The position numbers were made by a program, and so were the translations under genes. 64,000 bases of DNA, from positions 55,181-119,180 of the forward strand of contig JAUCBJ010008517.1 in assembly GCA_032718475.1 (NCBI GenBank), given 5' to 3'. Shown piece after piece: positions 49,186 to 59,700 of the stretch (position 1 is its first letter; each line of letters starts with the position of its first letter). This DNA is from Nemertoderma westbladi. Lineage: Eukaryota > Xenacoelomorpha > Nemertodermatida > Nemertodermatidae. The notes below the pieces were generated by a model that saw only the letters and a list, made by a program, of their open reading frames with translations, did not search any database and was not told the origin of the DNA.

Positions 49186-49871
49186 GGGGCCGTCCAAGTA
49201 TGACGTCTGCACTTTTCCCCAAAATGTTGACCCCCTCCCTCCCCTAAATCAGATGTCATCAGATAGACGTTGACCCCCCCCCCCCCCCCCCTAAATCAGA
49301 TTAAAAAAAAATTTGTAATAAACTATTATCAGCAGGATAAAGGTATTATATTGCATTGGAGGGGGGGGGGGGGGGGGGGGGGTGCACGGGGGCTGGCTGT
49401 AGTTACATAGCTTATCTATATAGGAAGGTATAGAGTTGTAGTAGGATAGCCTATCGTTTACATACTTCTACCTGATGCGACAGCAGTTTATGAATGATAA
49501 TAAACAAACAAGCTAATAATAGGCCTAAATGAACCAGTACTGCAGTCTTTAACAATCATTAGCTTAGGATTAATGTTTCATTTTCAGGCGAACCCCAGTA
49601 CCTCAGTACCCCAGTAGCACGCGTCCTAATCACTGAAAGATGGTGACTGGTAACTGAAACAGAAGGTCGTGCTAAGGGCCTTCGGGGGCTTCGAACAATT
49701 AAAATAGGCAAGCTATTTACTCTTCTGCTATATCTCTTCTAGCGCCTATAAATGAACATGCTGACGTCAGATTTTGGCTGACCCCCTCCCCTCCCCTCAT
49801 CAGCACGTCATCAGATTTTCCCAACCCCCCCCCCCCCCCCTAAAGTGCTGACGTCATACTTGGACGGCCCC
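49186..49871. mobile_element. Non-autonomous DNA transposon with ggggccgtccaagtatg inverted ends
   Basis: A 686-bp element with 22 bp of perfect terminal inverted repeat (ggggccgtccaagtatgacg and onward) and TTA on both sides as a possible 3-bp target-site duplication. That would fit a PIF/Harbinger-like superfamily, though other TTA-targeting families cannot be excluded. The interior repeats gacccc(c)n plus taaatcagat segments near both ends and has poly-G/poly-C runs. No transposase. Confidence 0.7.
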
Positions 49872-50309
49872 TTAGAACTGAACAAAGACTGCATAGACAA
49901 TTTAACTATAGTATTATATGGTGATGGGGTTTCCCCCATAAGAGATACATTACATACATTTCATACATTACTTAGTTTAAAATATGAGTTAATAATTATT
50001 TAAGGTACATTAAAATACATCGAGTTAAAATTATTACTGTATGTAATTGGTCTCAAAAAGGCCGTGCTAATTATGAGATTAAACGAAGAAGTTAAAAGGG
50101 TCAGAAGACTGGATGTTATATGAAATTAGATATAAATATTTGTATTAAAATAAGATGAAATATATATATACGGACTATAGGCAATCTGTATAATAAGGAT
50201 AAGGCAAGCATTATATATATACAGTATATTATATGAAAATAATAATGTGTCGGTTTGTCGCGGTTTGTCCTTAAACAGACATATCGAGAGACTCATGGGA
50301 TTGTGCTTA

Positions 50310-50600
50310 TTCTCTAAACATATTATGCCACCATACTTATTAACTCCATAAAGCTGCAAAAGCACAATATTATGCACTGGCTGTTCCTCACGGCGAAAGC
50401 CATGTCCTGCAAAGCGGAGGCTGCTCTGTTCTTATATAATAGTACTTTATTCTACTGCTGCCCTAAGTAATCGAACCTTGAGATTAAGTTTTTTTCCATG
50501 GGACTTCCAAATCTTGAACAGACTATTCAATGCTACCCATGCCTTGCCCTTACGTATCTAAAGGTTCCATGAACCAAAGTATCAGAAGACATCCACATGT
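50310..50600 (-). pseudogene. Degraded LINE reverse-transcriptase fragment
   Basis: On the minus strand it retains traces of the family seen at 25984-26876: GHGFRREEQPVHN-like and GVNKYGG text, and the region around the IRKGKAWVALNSL block. Heavily mutated; no tail is visible. Confidence 0.6.
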
Positions 50601-53054
50601 TTCCTTCCTTGCAACTTTCCGTGGAGGCCTTGATTGCCGCGGCAATCATGCCGCGGCAAGGCAGATTTCTCAGTTCTGCTATAGCGTGGAGACTAAGTCT
50701 CACCTGGTCACAATAAGACGATGATCGCTAGAGAAAGAAAGGGCGAAGTGTTGTTTAAAGAAAATATATGTCTTACAGTAGTTTATAGATGTCACTTTAT
50801 TTCGAGGCTCGCCCCATTCCCCCACATTCCCGCTTTAATAATTCCCAAAATGTTCTTATTCAATCCGTTTAATGTTGGCCTACCAGTTAATTTATACTAA
50901 TTAAAGCTATGTTTTTACTGAGCTAGATTTAGATATGGAATATTTTTTTCTGAAATAAATATTTATAATTATTATTGCTATACACCTCTAGTTTATTGCA
51001 CCTCTCATTTATTGTTTTGGTTGCTTTCAACCCACCTATCTCCTCTGTAACATGCTTTGTAAATAACCTGCCTACAAGTACAGTAGGCATGTAGGCCTAG
51101 GTCCCGGTGTAGGCCAGTAGGCGTTGTCACTTGCTACAGTATCCCAATCAACGTTTGAACGCCGATCAACCGATCAGATAACGATCGGAAATAGAGCGCT
51201 CGATCGGAAATACCGAAATAGTGCCTCAGTACCGACGAATCCACTCCTTTATTCGCTCACAATGCACTGCAAGGGCGCTTTACCGTCGACCGTAACTAAT
51301 TCGATTTTGCAATGGGTCAATTAATTGTTCTGATGAATGATTAAAAATATTATTACGCTATTCTGGTTTCTGGTAGCCCGTTTATTATTACATTTTGTAG
51401 AGTATAAACACCATTTAGTCCACAATGATAATTATGTTATATAGCATAATATTTAACAAACATTTATAAATTATTAATTTATTTATATATAAAACCATTT
51501 ACTAATACACAAACATAATGGGAAAAAAACAGTTTATAATTACAATATTGCATGTAATTTTGGATTATTTTTCGTCTACTGTACACTACTGTATTGTATA
51601 TGCTACATATGCGGCATTGGTGTGTTCTACTGTACCACTATAGCTAAAAATGACAATAACTAAATACATGATTGAATAGGTTTCGTGGTCTTTAGGGTGA
51701 ACATCTTAAGGTTAATGAATAGCGCTATTATGTACAGTAGTATTGGGGTAGTTAGGATTATTAATTAGTACTGTATTATATTGTTAATTAATACCTCCGA
51801 AAGCCATGATTGTGAAACTTTATACTTTTGTTAATAAATTTATTATTGCTGACTATTTAATATTTTATTTGATTATTGTGTATAAATCCGCGGTTCAACC
51901 ACGAAATATTTCACGACAATGTATCGCAACGTTTTTGACAATAGACGTGTTAATGGATCAAGTGTCCCTGAAACCTGAGTTGCATACAGTTGTAATCTGA
52001 CTATCTCAATTAGAATTCATCCCCGTCAAACATAAACTCGACATCTTTTATCTGGTGAAATAGAACAAAGATTATTACATTTAACCTACCGCTGCTGCTG
52101 CAATATGAATGATGATACACAATCTTCCTTAGCAAGCTTCCTGTATATCTTTCGAGATGACCTGTCATCTGTCAAAAAAACATTAAGTGTGTGATTGAAC
52201 AACGTTAGGTTGACATGCAGCGAGGTATGCCCTAAGATCAGCAGCTCATTCGATCTGCTGAACTGAAGAATTTTGTCGGTTAATTACTGAGAGTATTCAT
52301 GAATGTGTAATGTATTGAATTAACCTTTCTGAATGGTGCAGATTCTGCCTCAGGTAATAATGTCAAGTTCACTTGCAAGAGTTCTCGGTATGAAATAATT
52401 TCCAATTCTTAAGCAGCTAGAGCAATTGCTAACTCCGAAAAGTAGCCTACTGTAGCGAAACACAAATAATGAACATTGAATTTATTTACACCCCTCCCGC
52501 CAACACAACTCCTTTCAGGAACTTCAGTCGTGCTACACGCTCCAGCTGTTAATCCATTTCCTTTTTTATCTACTTACAATGTTATCTGAAATCGTAGGGC
52601 TATATCAGTCAGTTGTAATGTAAAAACTGTGCATGCATGACGTGCATGGGTGTCATTGGGAGTAGAAAGCGGGTACGATGGGATTGCCAGAGGAACTCCA
52701 ACACACTCAAGGTGAGAAATCCACCTCCCGAGAGATCATTCCGATTTGACTGGCACTCTGTATATTATATATTTTATCATAAAACCTATCAACCATGATA
52801 TTAATTTTATTTAAAATTTATTAAAATTAACTGATTAGACGTGTTATTACCCGTCAGCTATGCTATGACTACTGTATATGGGTTCATCCAAGCACTTAGT
52901 CTGGGTTAATTGTTAATACATTGTACATGTACACACCATGCCCTGGAATATTTAGTGTTGTAATTCGGTGAAAAATAGATAAGAGTAGTTGTAGATCATG
53001 TTGCATCCATGGACAGCTCTAGAGGAACTCTTGGTCGCATCCATAATGATGATC

Positions 53055-53321
53055 GGCCCATGTTAAGAATACCCATGTTATATTTCACTTTGTAGTTACC
53101 CCCATGTGAAAAGTACCAGGTTTTCACAAAAAAAACAGGTCACAGAAGGGCTGAATCTATCCAAAACAATAAACTAATTAGTATATGTACAGGTTATAAT
53201 CAGAAATAAGCGCTATAAAACACTTAATAAAGATAAATTTAAAAATTAAAAAATCTTCACATATAAAATTCCAATAAAAAGTCAACCGAAAAGTGAAATC
53301 CTGGTATTCTTCACATGGGCG
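53055..53321 (-). mobile_element. hAT-like MITE, inverted copy just upstream of a C2B exon
   Basis: A 267-bp relative of 44573-44828 in the opposite orientation. Ends ggcccatgttaagaatacc and ggtattcttcacatgggcg, flanked by a perfect 8-bp target-site duplication, tgatgatc (53047-53054 and 53322-53329). It ends 51 bp before the exon at 53372. Confidence 0.85.
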
Positions 53322-53371
53322 TGATGATCAGTAATAATATAATAATTAATTCGTTATTATCCCTATCCCAG

Positions 53372-53532
53372 ATCCCTATGTACTCGTTACTATGAGTTGC
53401 AATGGAGAGGTGGTAGAGCAGCGCCATACATCGGTACAAACACAAACTCTCAACCCAATCTACAACGAAACGTTAACCTTCAAACTACCAGACGAAGATA
53501 TTGGACTCGATAATGTTTCGTTTACTATTACG
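53372..53532 (+). CDS. Synaptotagmin-family gene, second C2B exon
   Basis: Exon of 161 bp, acceptor CCTATCCCAG and donor ATTACG|GTTAGT. The first two bases complete the Asp of DPYV. The peptide includes DPYVLVTMSCNGEVVEQR, then LNPIYNETLTFKLP and VSFTITV. It continues C2B with the canonical DPYV loop-1 aspartate and the NP.YNE.F strand. It lacks the usual Lys-rich polybasic strand (KKKKT in synaptotagmin-1), having VVEQRHTS instead, which should weaken phosphoinositide and SNARE binding (inference). The preceding intron is 11.25 kb long. The exon lies close to oppositely oriented MITE copies. Confidence 0.9.
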
Positions 53533-53754
53533 GTTAGTTTCCATGTGATTCGCATTTCATTCTATTTTCATAATCGCAGTTAGGCCTAGTATCATGTTTT
53601 CTTTTACCAAATTAATGGACTCATGGTGCTTATGGATGTTGACTCTGAGACGCTAAATATTTTTAAAAATATGTAACATCTAAAACACGTTCGCAAACAA
53701 ATTACGTTAGGGAACAAACAAAATATGATAAAACAATAACTGGTCAATAGGTAA

Positions 53755-54130
53755 GATACCAGACTCTCTTCTGTTATGTTTCACTTTGCAGTTTACCACC
53801 ATGTTAAGAATACCAGGTTTTCACTAAAAACCCAGGTTACAGAAGGACTGACTTTAACCAAAACAATAAAATAATTATTAGTATTTTTCGGTCGACTTTT
53901 TATTTGAATTTTATATATGAAGATTTTTTATTTTTTTTTAATTTATCTTTATTAAGTGTTTTATAGCGCTTGTTTCTGTCTTATATAACCTGTACAGATA
54001 CTAAATTGTTTATTGTTTTGGTTAGATTCAGTCCGTCTGTAACCTGTGTTTTTGGTGAAAACCTGGTATTCTTTACAAGGGGGTAACTTCAAAGTGAAAT
54101 ATAACGATAGAAAGTCTGTTCATATGGGCC
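53755..54130 (+). mobile_element. hAT-like MITE, composite copy downstream of the C2B exon
   Basis: Contains accatgttaagaataccagg near 53800, gaaaacctggtattctttac near 54055 and an end at catatgggcc (54121-54130). It holds the dispersed core in both orientations (about 53845 reverse, 54003 forward), suggesting a self-complementary or nested copy. It lies between the last two coding exons. Confidence 0.65.
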
Positions 54131-54272
54131 ACACAAGGGTAAACTCTCATCCCTGATTTTGGTAACTGCATCGGGTGAAATGTAACGAGAACATTATAGA
54201 CCAGTGGCCTAGGATGTTTGTGTATAAAGCGCATGGATTTCGGTTTGATATTATTTTGTTGTGTTTATTTAG

Positions 54273-54437
54273 GCTATGGACTGCGACTGCGAAACACACA
54301 ACGATATCATTGGCCAGCTGACCATAGGCGGTAATGTGAGTTTACCATTGTCTGCGGCCAATCACTGGCGAGCATTCAGGAAGACGCCAAGAAAGCAGGT
54401 CGCTGATTGGCACACTCTGGTCCCCCCAGAAAAATGA
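54273..54437 (+). CDS. Synaptotagmin-family gene, last exon with stop
   Basis: Coding part of 165 bp after acceptor TTGTGTTTATTTAG, phase 0, stop TGA at 54435-54437. The peptide begins AMDCDCETHNDIIGQLTIGG, which is C2B loop 3 with all three aspartates (D-C-D and ND), then NHWRAFRKTPRKQVADWHTL and a short tail, VPPEK. The W-H-x-L motif near the C-terminus is a hallmark of synaptotagmin C2B. C2B therefore keeps most Ca2+ ligands, except the first loop-1 Asp, which is Asn (CRN). Confidence 0.9.
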   Translation, partial: AMDCDCETHNDIIGQLTIGGNVSLPLSAANHWRAFRKTPRKQVADWHTLVPPEK

Positions 54438-54900
54438 ATTCCAACAAGGAGTATCATTATTATAGACCAACGTTCCCTTAGGAATGGATAGAATTACATG
54501 CACTCCCAAATTATTATGAGTGTGCTGTGCATTGTGTAATGTATATGTTTACATGTTGTATCAATTTGCCGCCACTCTTGGTTGAATTCTCACAATGTTT
54601 CGGCGAAATAATATAGCTACTTTTTTCTGTTAAACTGAAACTTTATCCATGGACACCGAAATGTTTACTAACTATCCTGGATGTTTAAAGACCTGTGGAA
54701 GAAGAGTTTCCGAATCGAATGCGATTGTAAATAAATGTTGTTACGAAACTTGCGTTTGTAAATAAATGTTGTTACGAAACTTGCGATTGTAAATAATTGT
54801 TGTTACGAAACTTTGAACAATTACTTAATGGTCGAACGTCTTGTATGTTATATAAAACATTATTTTCCTCTTTATTTTGCTCTTTTATAATAATTCATTA
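54438..54900 (+). promoter_or_regulatory. Synaptotagmin-gene 3' UTR with three tandem Pumilio-type sites
   Basis: Following the stop codon, TGTAAATA occurs at 54726-54733, 54757-54764 and 54788-54795 in a 31-bp tandem repeat that also carries ttgttacgaaact. TGTANATA is the known Pumilio (PUF) binding consensus. The first two copies overlap AATAAA hexamers (54730-54735 and 54761-54766) that could serve as polyadenylation signals. The UTR end is not determined. Confidence 0.55.
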
Positions 54901-55620
54901 ATGGTCGTATGTAAAGTGCAGTTTTGGGCACATGCTATATGGTTTTAACAGTAGTGCCGTGTAGAGAAACGGTCTTGTGTTTATGGTTCGTGACTTAACT
55001 AATTGTAAGGCTATCTTTATAAAATTCATTATAGTATAACGATCACATCGTGACCATAGTGACAGAACAACACAGACTAAAAGTACCGTTTAGATAAAAA
55101 CTGATGAGCAATTATTAAATTAGGCGCTGGCTATCAGAATACGGCTCTGGGACTTTAACATATGATGCATAACGTTTTTTTTTCATATAAATTTAGTATA
55201 AATTAATTTAATTAATTTACTTTTAATTAATTTATTTTTAATTAATTTAACTAATTAATTTAATTTAATTTTTTGGTCTGGCTCTATGGTCACTATATAT
55301 GCAGATATGATATTGTACGGTGACATTTTAAGTTCCACCCAACCGTAATGGTTAACGAGTTTCCACTGGGGAGTGTAGTTCTGGGGGGACCGCACTGGAA
55401 ACTCGTCGTAAAACTTCATGCGTAATCCCTGGCCTAACGGCCGAATGAAACTTTACTTTTTAACATTTGTCAAGTAAATTATTATTATTATTTCACTTTT
55501 ATTTATATATTGACCCCGCTGTTATAAATGTCGATTATTGTGCTACAGTAACCTTTTGAATGTCTGTCTGTCGATAGTCCTTATAGTTTCTGATGTAGGC
55601 CTGGCATACAATATAAATAT
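54901..55620. other. Spacer after the synaptotagmin gene; AT-rich
   Basis: Includes an aattaattt-type low-complexity stretch at 55196-55275. A pair of short inverted segments (gagtttccactgggga near 55358 and its approximate reverse near 55390) may be a small hairpin. No gene seen. Confidence 0.5.
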
Positions 55621-55621
55621 A

Positions 55622-55998
55622 TTGTGTCAAGTACAATGCACACATCTCCAACCAGACACTATATAACATTGGAGGTGTCTCATTGGTTCCCCCAAGCTTG
55701 ACACTAGAACAAAATCGCCTCCGCTTTGCAGGACATTGCTTTCGCCGTGAGGACCAGCCGGTGCATAGTCTTGTACTTTGGCAGCCTCATGGAGTGAATA
55801 AGCATGGTGGACAGCCCATGACTTTCTTGAGACGCATTTTAGAGGACACTGGCCTTGAAGTTGCGGATGATCTAGCAAATGTCATGGGTGATAGGGAGTT
55901 GTGGCGGCGCAATTTTGTCGATAAGCCGGCACAGCATTCTTAAAAATGCAGCTGCAATGCAGCATGCCGATCCTAGTAGTAGTAGTAGTCCTAGTATA
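55622..55998 (+). pseudogene. LINE 3'-end fragment
   Basis: Strongly 5'-truncated copy of the same LINE. The frame encodes HISNQTLYNIGGVSLVPPSL, then RLRFAGHCFRREDQPVH and LWRRNFVDKPAQHS, followed by the shared tail (aaaaatgcagctgcaatgca, then gcatgccgatcctag) and (tag)n at 55973-55990. Confidence 0.88.
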
Positions 55999-56728
55999 CA
56001 ATATAAACAAACTTTGCTTTATATGAAGTACCAGTACCCGACTAATTTTGTATCGCAAACCTGGTGCTAGGCCTACTTCACGAACAAGTATGCACAGTAT
56101 AGTTATTGTTTACCGGTAATTTAACTGTGTCCTACTTATTGTAACTATTTCTTAATAATATTGAGTTTCTAAATTTGTAAAAGTTTACCTTGTTGTAATT
56201 TAGTGAACTGTAACGATATTCCGATATTTCTACAATTTGATTTCATTAACGGCTGGTCGTGATTTTATTCGCATTTATTTGTATAAATATCAAACGAATT
56301 TATTCAACGATTTGGATATTTGCGACAAGTGATTTTAGGCTAACTCGTACTCTTTACCCTCCGTCTGTTTGTGCTATTATTTACGGTCATCATAATTAAT
56401 TAAATAAAATAGTTATTGTGGCTAATAAAATAAATAGACATACTAAAATTTAAATATTTTCCAATTATAGTTAAATTATGTAACGTATTTAATTATCAAG
56501 CCAGTAGAAACTTCAACCGTAGGCCTAAGTATATGTATAAACAGCGACAAAGAAAAATTACAATTGGGATCAAACGTTGGATGCAATCTGTGTTAGGGCG
56601 TCAGTAGAGAGGAGTTCCAAAGGGAGACGAAACAAGCGCCATGAAAATTATTATTCTTGCTTTGCTTTGAAAAGAAAATAATAACTTAATTATTTATAGC
56701 TTAAAATTCATAAGCCCTTTTTCCAAAT
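55999..56728. other. Spacer before the 23-bp array; nothing recognised
   Basis: AT-rich sequence without recognisable ORFs or RNA genes. Confidence 0.5.
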
Positions 56729-59700
56729 GGGAACTTATTTCAGAAACTATTGGGAACTTCTTTCAGAAACTATTGGGAACTTCTTTCAGAAACTATTGGG
56801 AACTTCTTTCAGAAACTATTGGGAACTTCTTTCAGAAACTATTGGGAACTTCTTTCAGAAACTATTGGGAAATTCATTCAGAAACTATTGGGAACTTCTT
56901 TCAGAAACTATTGGGAACTTCATTCAGAAACTATTGGGAACTTCTTTCAGAAACTATTGGGAACTTCTTACAGAAACTATTGGGAACTTCTTTCAGAAAC
57001 TATTGGGAACTTCATTCAGAATCTATTGGGAACTTCTTTCAGAAACTATTGGGAACTTCTTTCAGAAACTATTGGGAACTTCTTTCAGAATCTATTGGGA
57101 ACTTCTTTCAGAAACTATTGGGAACTTCTTTCAGAAACTATTGGGAACTTCTTACAGAAACTATTGGGAACTTCATTCAGAAACTATTGGGAACTTCTTT
57201 CAGAAACTATTGGGAACTTCATTCAGAAACTATTGGGAACTTCTTTCAGAAACTATTGGGAACTTCATTCAGAAACTATTGGGAACTTCTTTCAGAAACT
57301 ATTGGGAACTTCTTACAGAAACTATTGGGAACTTCATTCAGAAACTATTGGGAACTTCTTTCAGAATCTATTGGGAACTTCTTTCAGAATCTATTGGGAA
57401 CTTCTTTCAGAAACTATTGGGAACTTCTTTCAGAAACTATTGGGAACTTCTTTCAGAATCTATTGGGAACTTCTTTCAGAAACTATTGGGAACTTCTTTC
57501 AGAAACTATTGGGAACTTCTTACAGAAACTATTGGGAACTTCATTCAGAAACTATTGGGAACTTCTTTCAGAAACTATTGGGAACTTCATTCAGAAACTA
57601 TTGGGAACTTCTTTCAGAAACTATTGGGAACTTCATTCAGAAACTATTGGGAACTTCTTTCAGAAACTATTGGGAACTTCTTACTGAAACTATTGGGAAC
57701 TTCATTCAGAAACTATTGGGAACTTCTTTCAGAAACTATTGGGAACTTCATTCAGAAACTATTGGGAACTTCTTTCAGAAACTATTGGGAACTTCTTACA
57801 GAAACTATTGGGAACTTCTTTCAGAAACTATTGGGAACTTCTTTCAGAAACTATTGGGAACTTCTTTCAGAAACTATTGGGAACTTCTTTCAGAAACTAT
57901 TGGGAACTTCTTACAGAAACTATTGGGAACTTCTTTCAGAAACTATTGGGAACTTCTTTCAGAAACTATTGGGAACTTCTTACAGAAACTATTGGGAACT
58001 TCATTCAGAAACTATTGGGAACTTCTTTCAGAAACTATTGGGAACTTCTTTCAGAAACTATTGGGAACTTCTTTCAGAAACTATTGGGAACTTCTTTCAG
58101 AAACTATTGGGAACTTCTTTCAGAAACTATTGGGAACTTCTTTCAGAAACTATTGGGAACTTCTTTCAGAAACTATTGGGAACTTCTTACTGAAACTATT
58201 GGGAACTTCATTCAGAAACTATTGGGAACTTCATTCAGAAACTATTGGGAACTTCATTCAGAAACTATTGGGAACTTCTTTCAGAAACTATTGGGAACTT
58301 CTTACAGAAACTATTGGGAACTTCTTTCAGAAACTATTGGGAACTTCTTTCAGAAACTATTGGGAACTTCTTACAGAAACTATTGGGAACTTCATTCAGA
58401 AACTATTGGGAACTTCTTTCAGAAACTATTGGGAACTTCTTTCAGAAACTATTGGGAACTTCTTACAGAATCTATTGGGAACTTCTTTCAGAAACTATTG
58501 GGAACTTCTTACAGAATCTATTGGGAACTTCTTTCAGAAACTATTGGGAACTTCTTTCAGAAACTATTGGGAACTTCTTACAGAAACTATTGGGAACTTC
58601 TTTCAGAAACTATTGGGAACTTCTTTCAGAAACTATTGGGAACTTCTTACAGAATCTATTGGGAACTTCTTTCAGAAACTATTGGGAACTTCTTTCAGAA
58701 ACTATTGGGAACTTCTTACAGAAACTATTGGGAACTTCTTTCAGAAACTATTGGGAACTTCTTACAGACACTATTGGGAACTTCTTTCAGAAACTATTGG
58801 GAACTTCATTCAGAAACTATTGGGAACTTCTTTCAGAAACTATTGGGAACTTCATTCAGAAACTATTGGGAACTTCTTTCAGAAACTATTGGGAACTTCT
58901 TTCAGAAACTATTGGGAACTTCTTACAGACACTATTGGGAACTTCTTTCAGAATCTATTGGGAACTTCATTCAGAAACTATTGGGAACTTCTTTCAGAAA
59001 CTATTGGGAACTTCATTCAGAAACTATTGGGAACTTCTTTCAGAATCTATTGGGAACTTCATTCAGAAACTATTGGGAACTTCTTTCAGAAACTATTGGG
59101 AACTTCTTTCAGAAACTATTGGGAACTTCATTCAGAAACTATTGGGAACTTCTTTCAGAAACTATTGGGAACTTCTTTCAGAAACTATTGGGAACTTCTT
59201 TCAGAAACTATTGGGAACTTCATTCAGAAACTATTGGGAACTTCTTTCAGAAACTATTGGGAACTTCATTCAGAAACTATTGGGAACTTCTTTCAGAAAC
59301 TATTGGGAACTTCTTTCAGAAACTATTGGGAACTTCTTTCAGAAACTATTGGGAACTTCATTCAGAAACTATTGGGAACTTCTTTCAAAAACTATTGGGA
59401 ACTTCTTTCAGAAACTATTGGGAACTTCTTTCAGAAACTATTGGGAACTTCATTCAGAAACTATTGGGAACTTCTTTCAGAAACTATTGGGAACTTCATT
59501 CAGAAACTATTGGGAACTTCTTTCAGAAACTATTGGGAACTTCTTTCAGAATCTATTGGGAACTTCTTTCAGAAACTATTGGGAACTTCTTTCAGAAACT
59601 ATTGGGAACTTCATTCAGAAACTATTGGGAACTTCTTTCAGAAACTATTGGGAACTTCTTTCAGAAACTATTGGGAACTTCTTACAGACACTATTGGGAA

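Larger units (their letters stand above)
42120..53371. other. 11-kb synaptotagmin-gene intron
   Basis: Holds the hAT element, two MITE families, the 40-bp G-rich array, a degraded LINE, several poly-G/poly-C runs (about 45908, 48690, 49276, 49362, 49826) and (TAC/TAT)n microsatellite near 49100-49165. Apart from these, 42120-43250, 44840-46190, 48560-49180, 49880-50300 and 50750-53050 show no recognisable gene. Confidence 0.6.
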
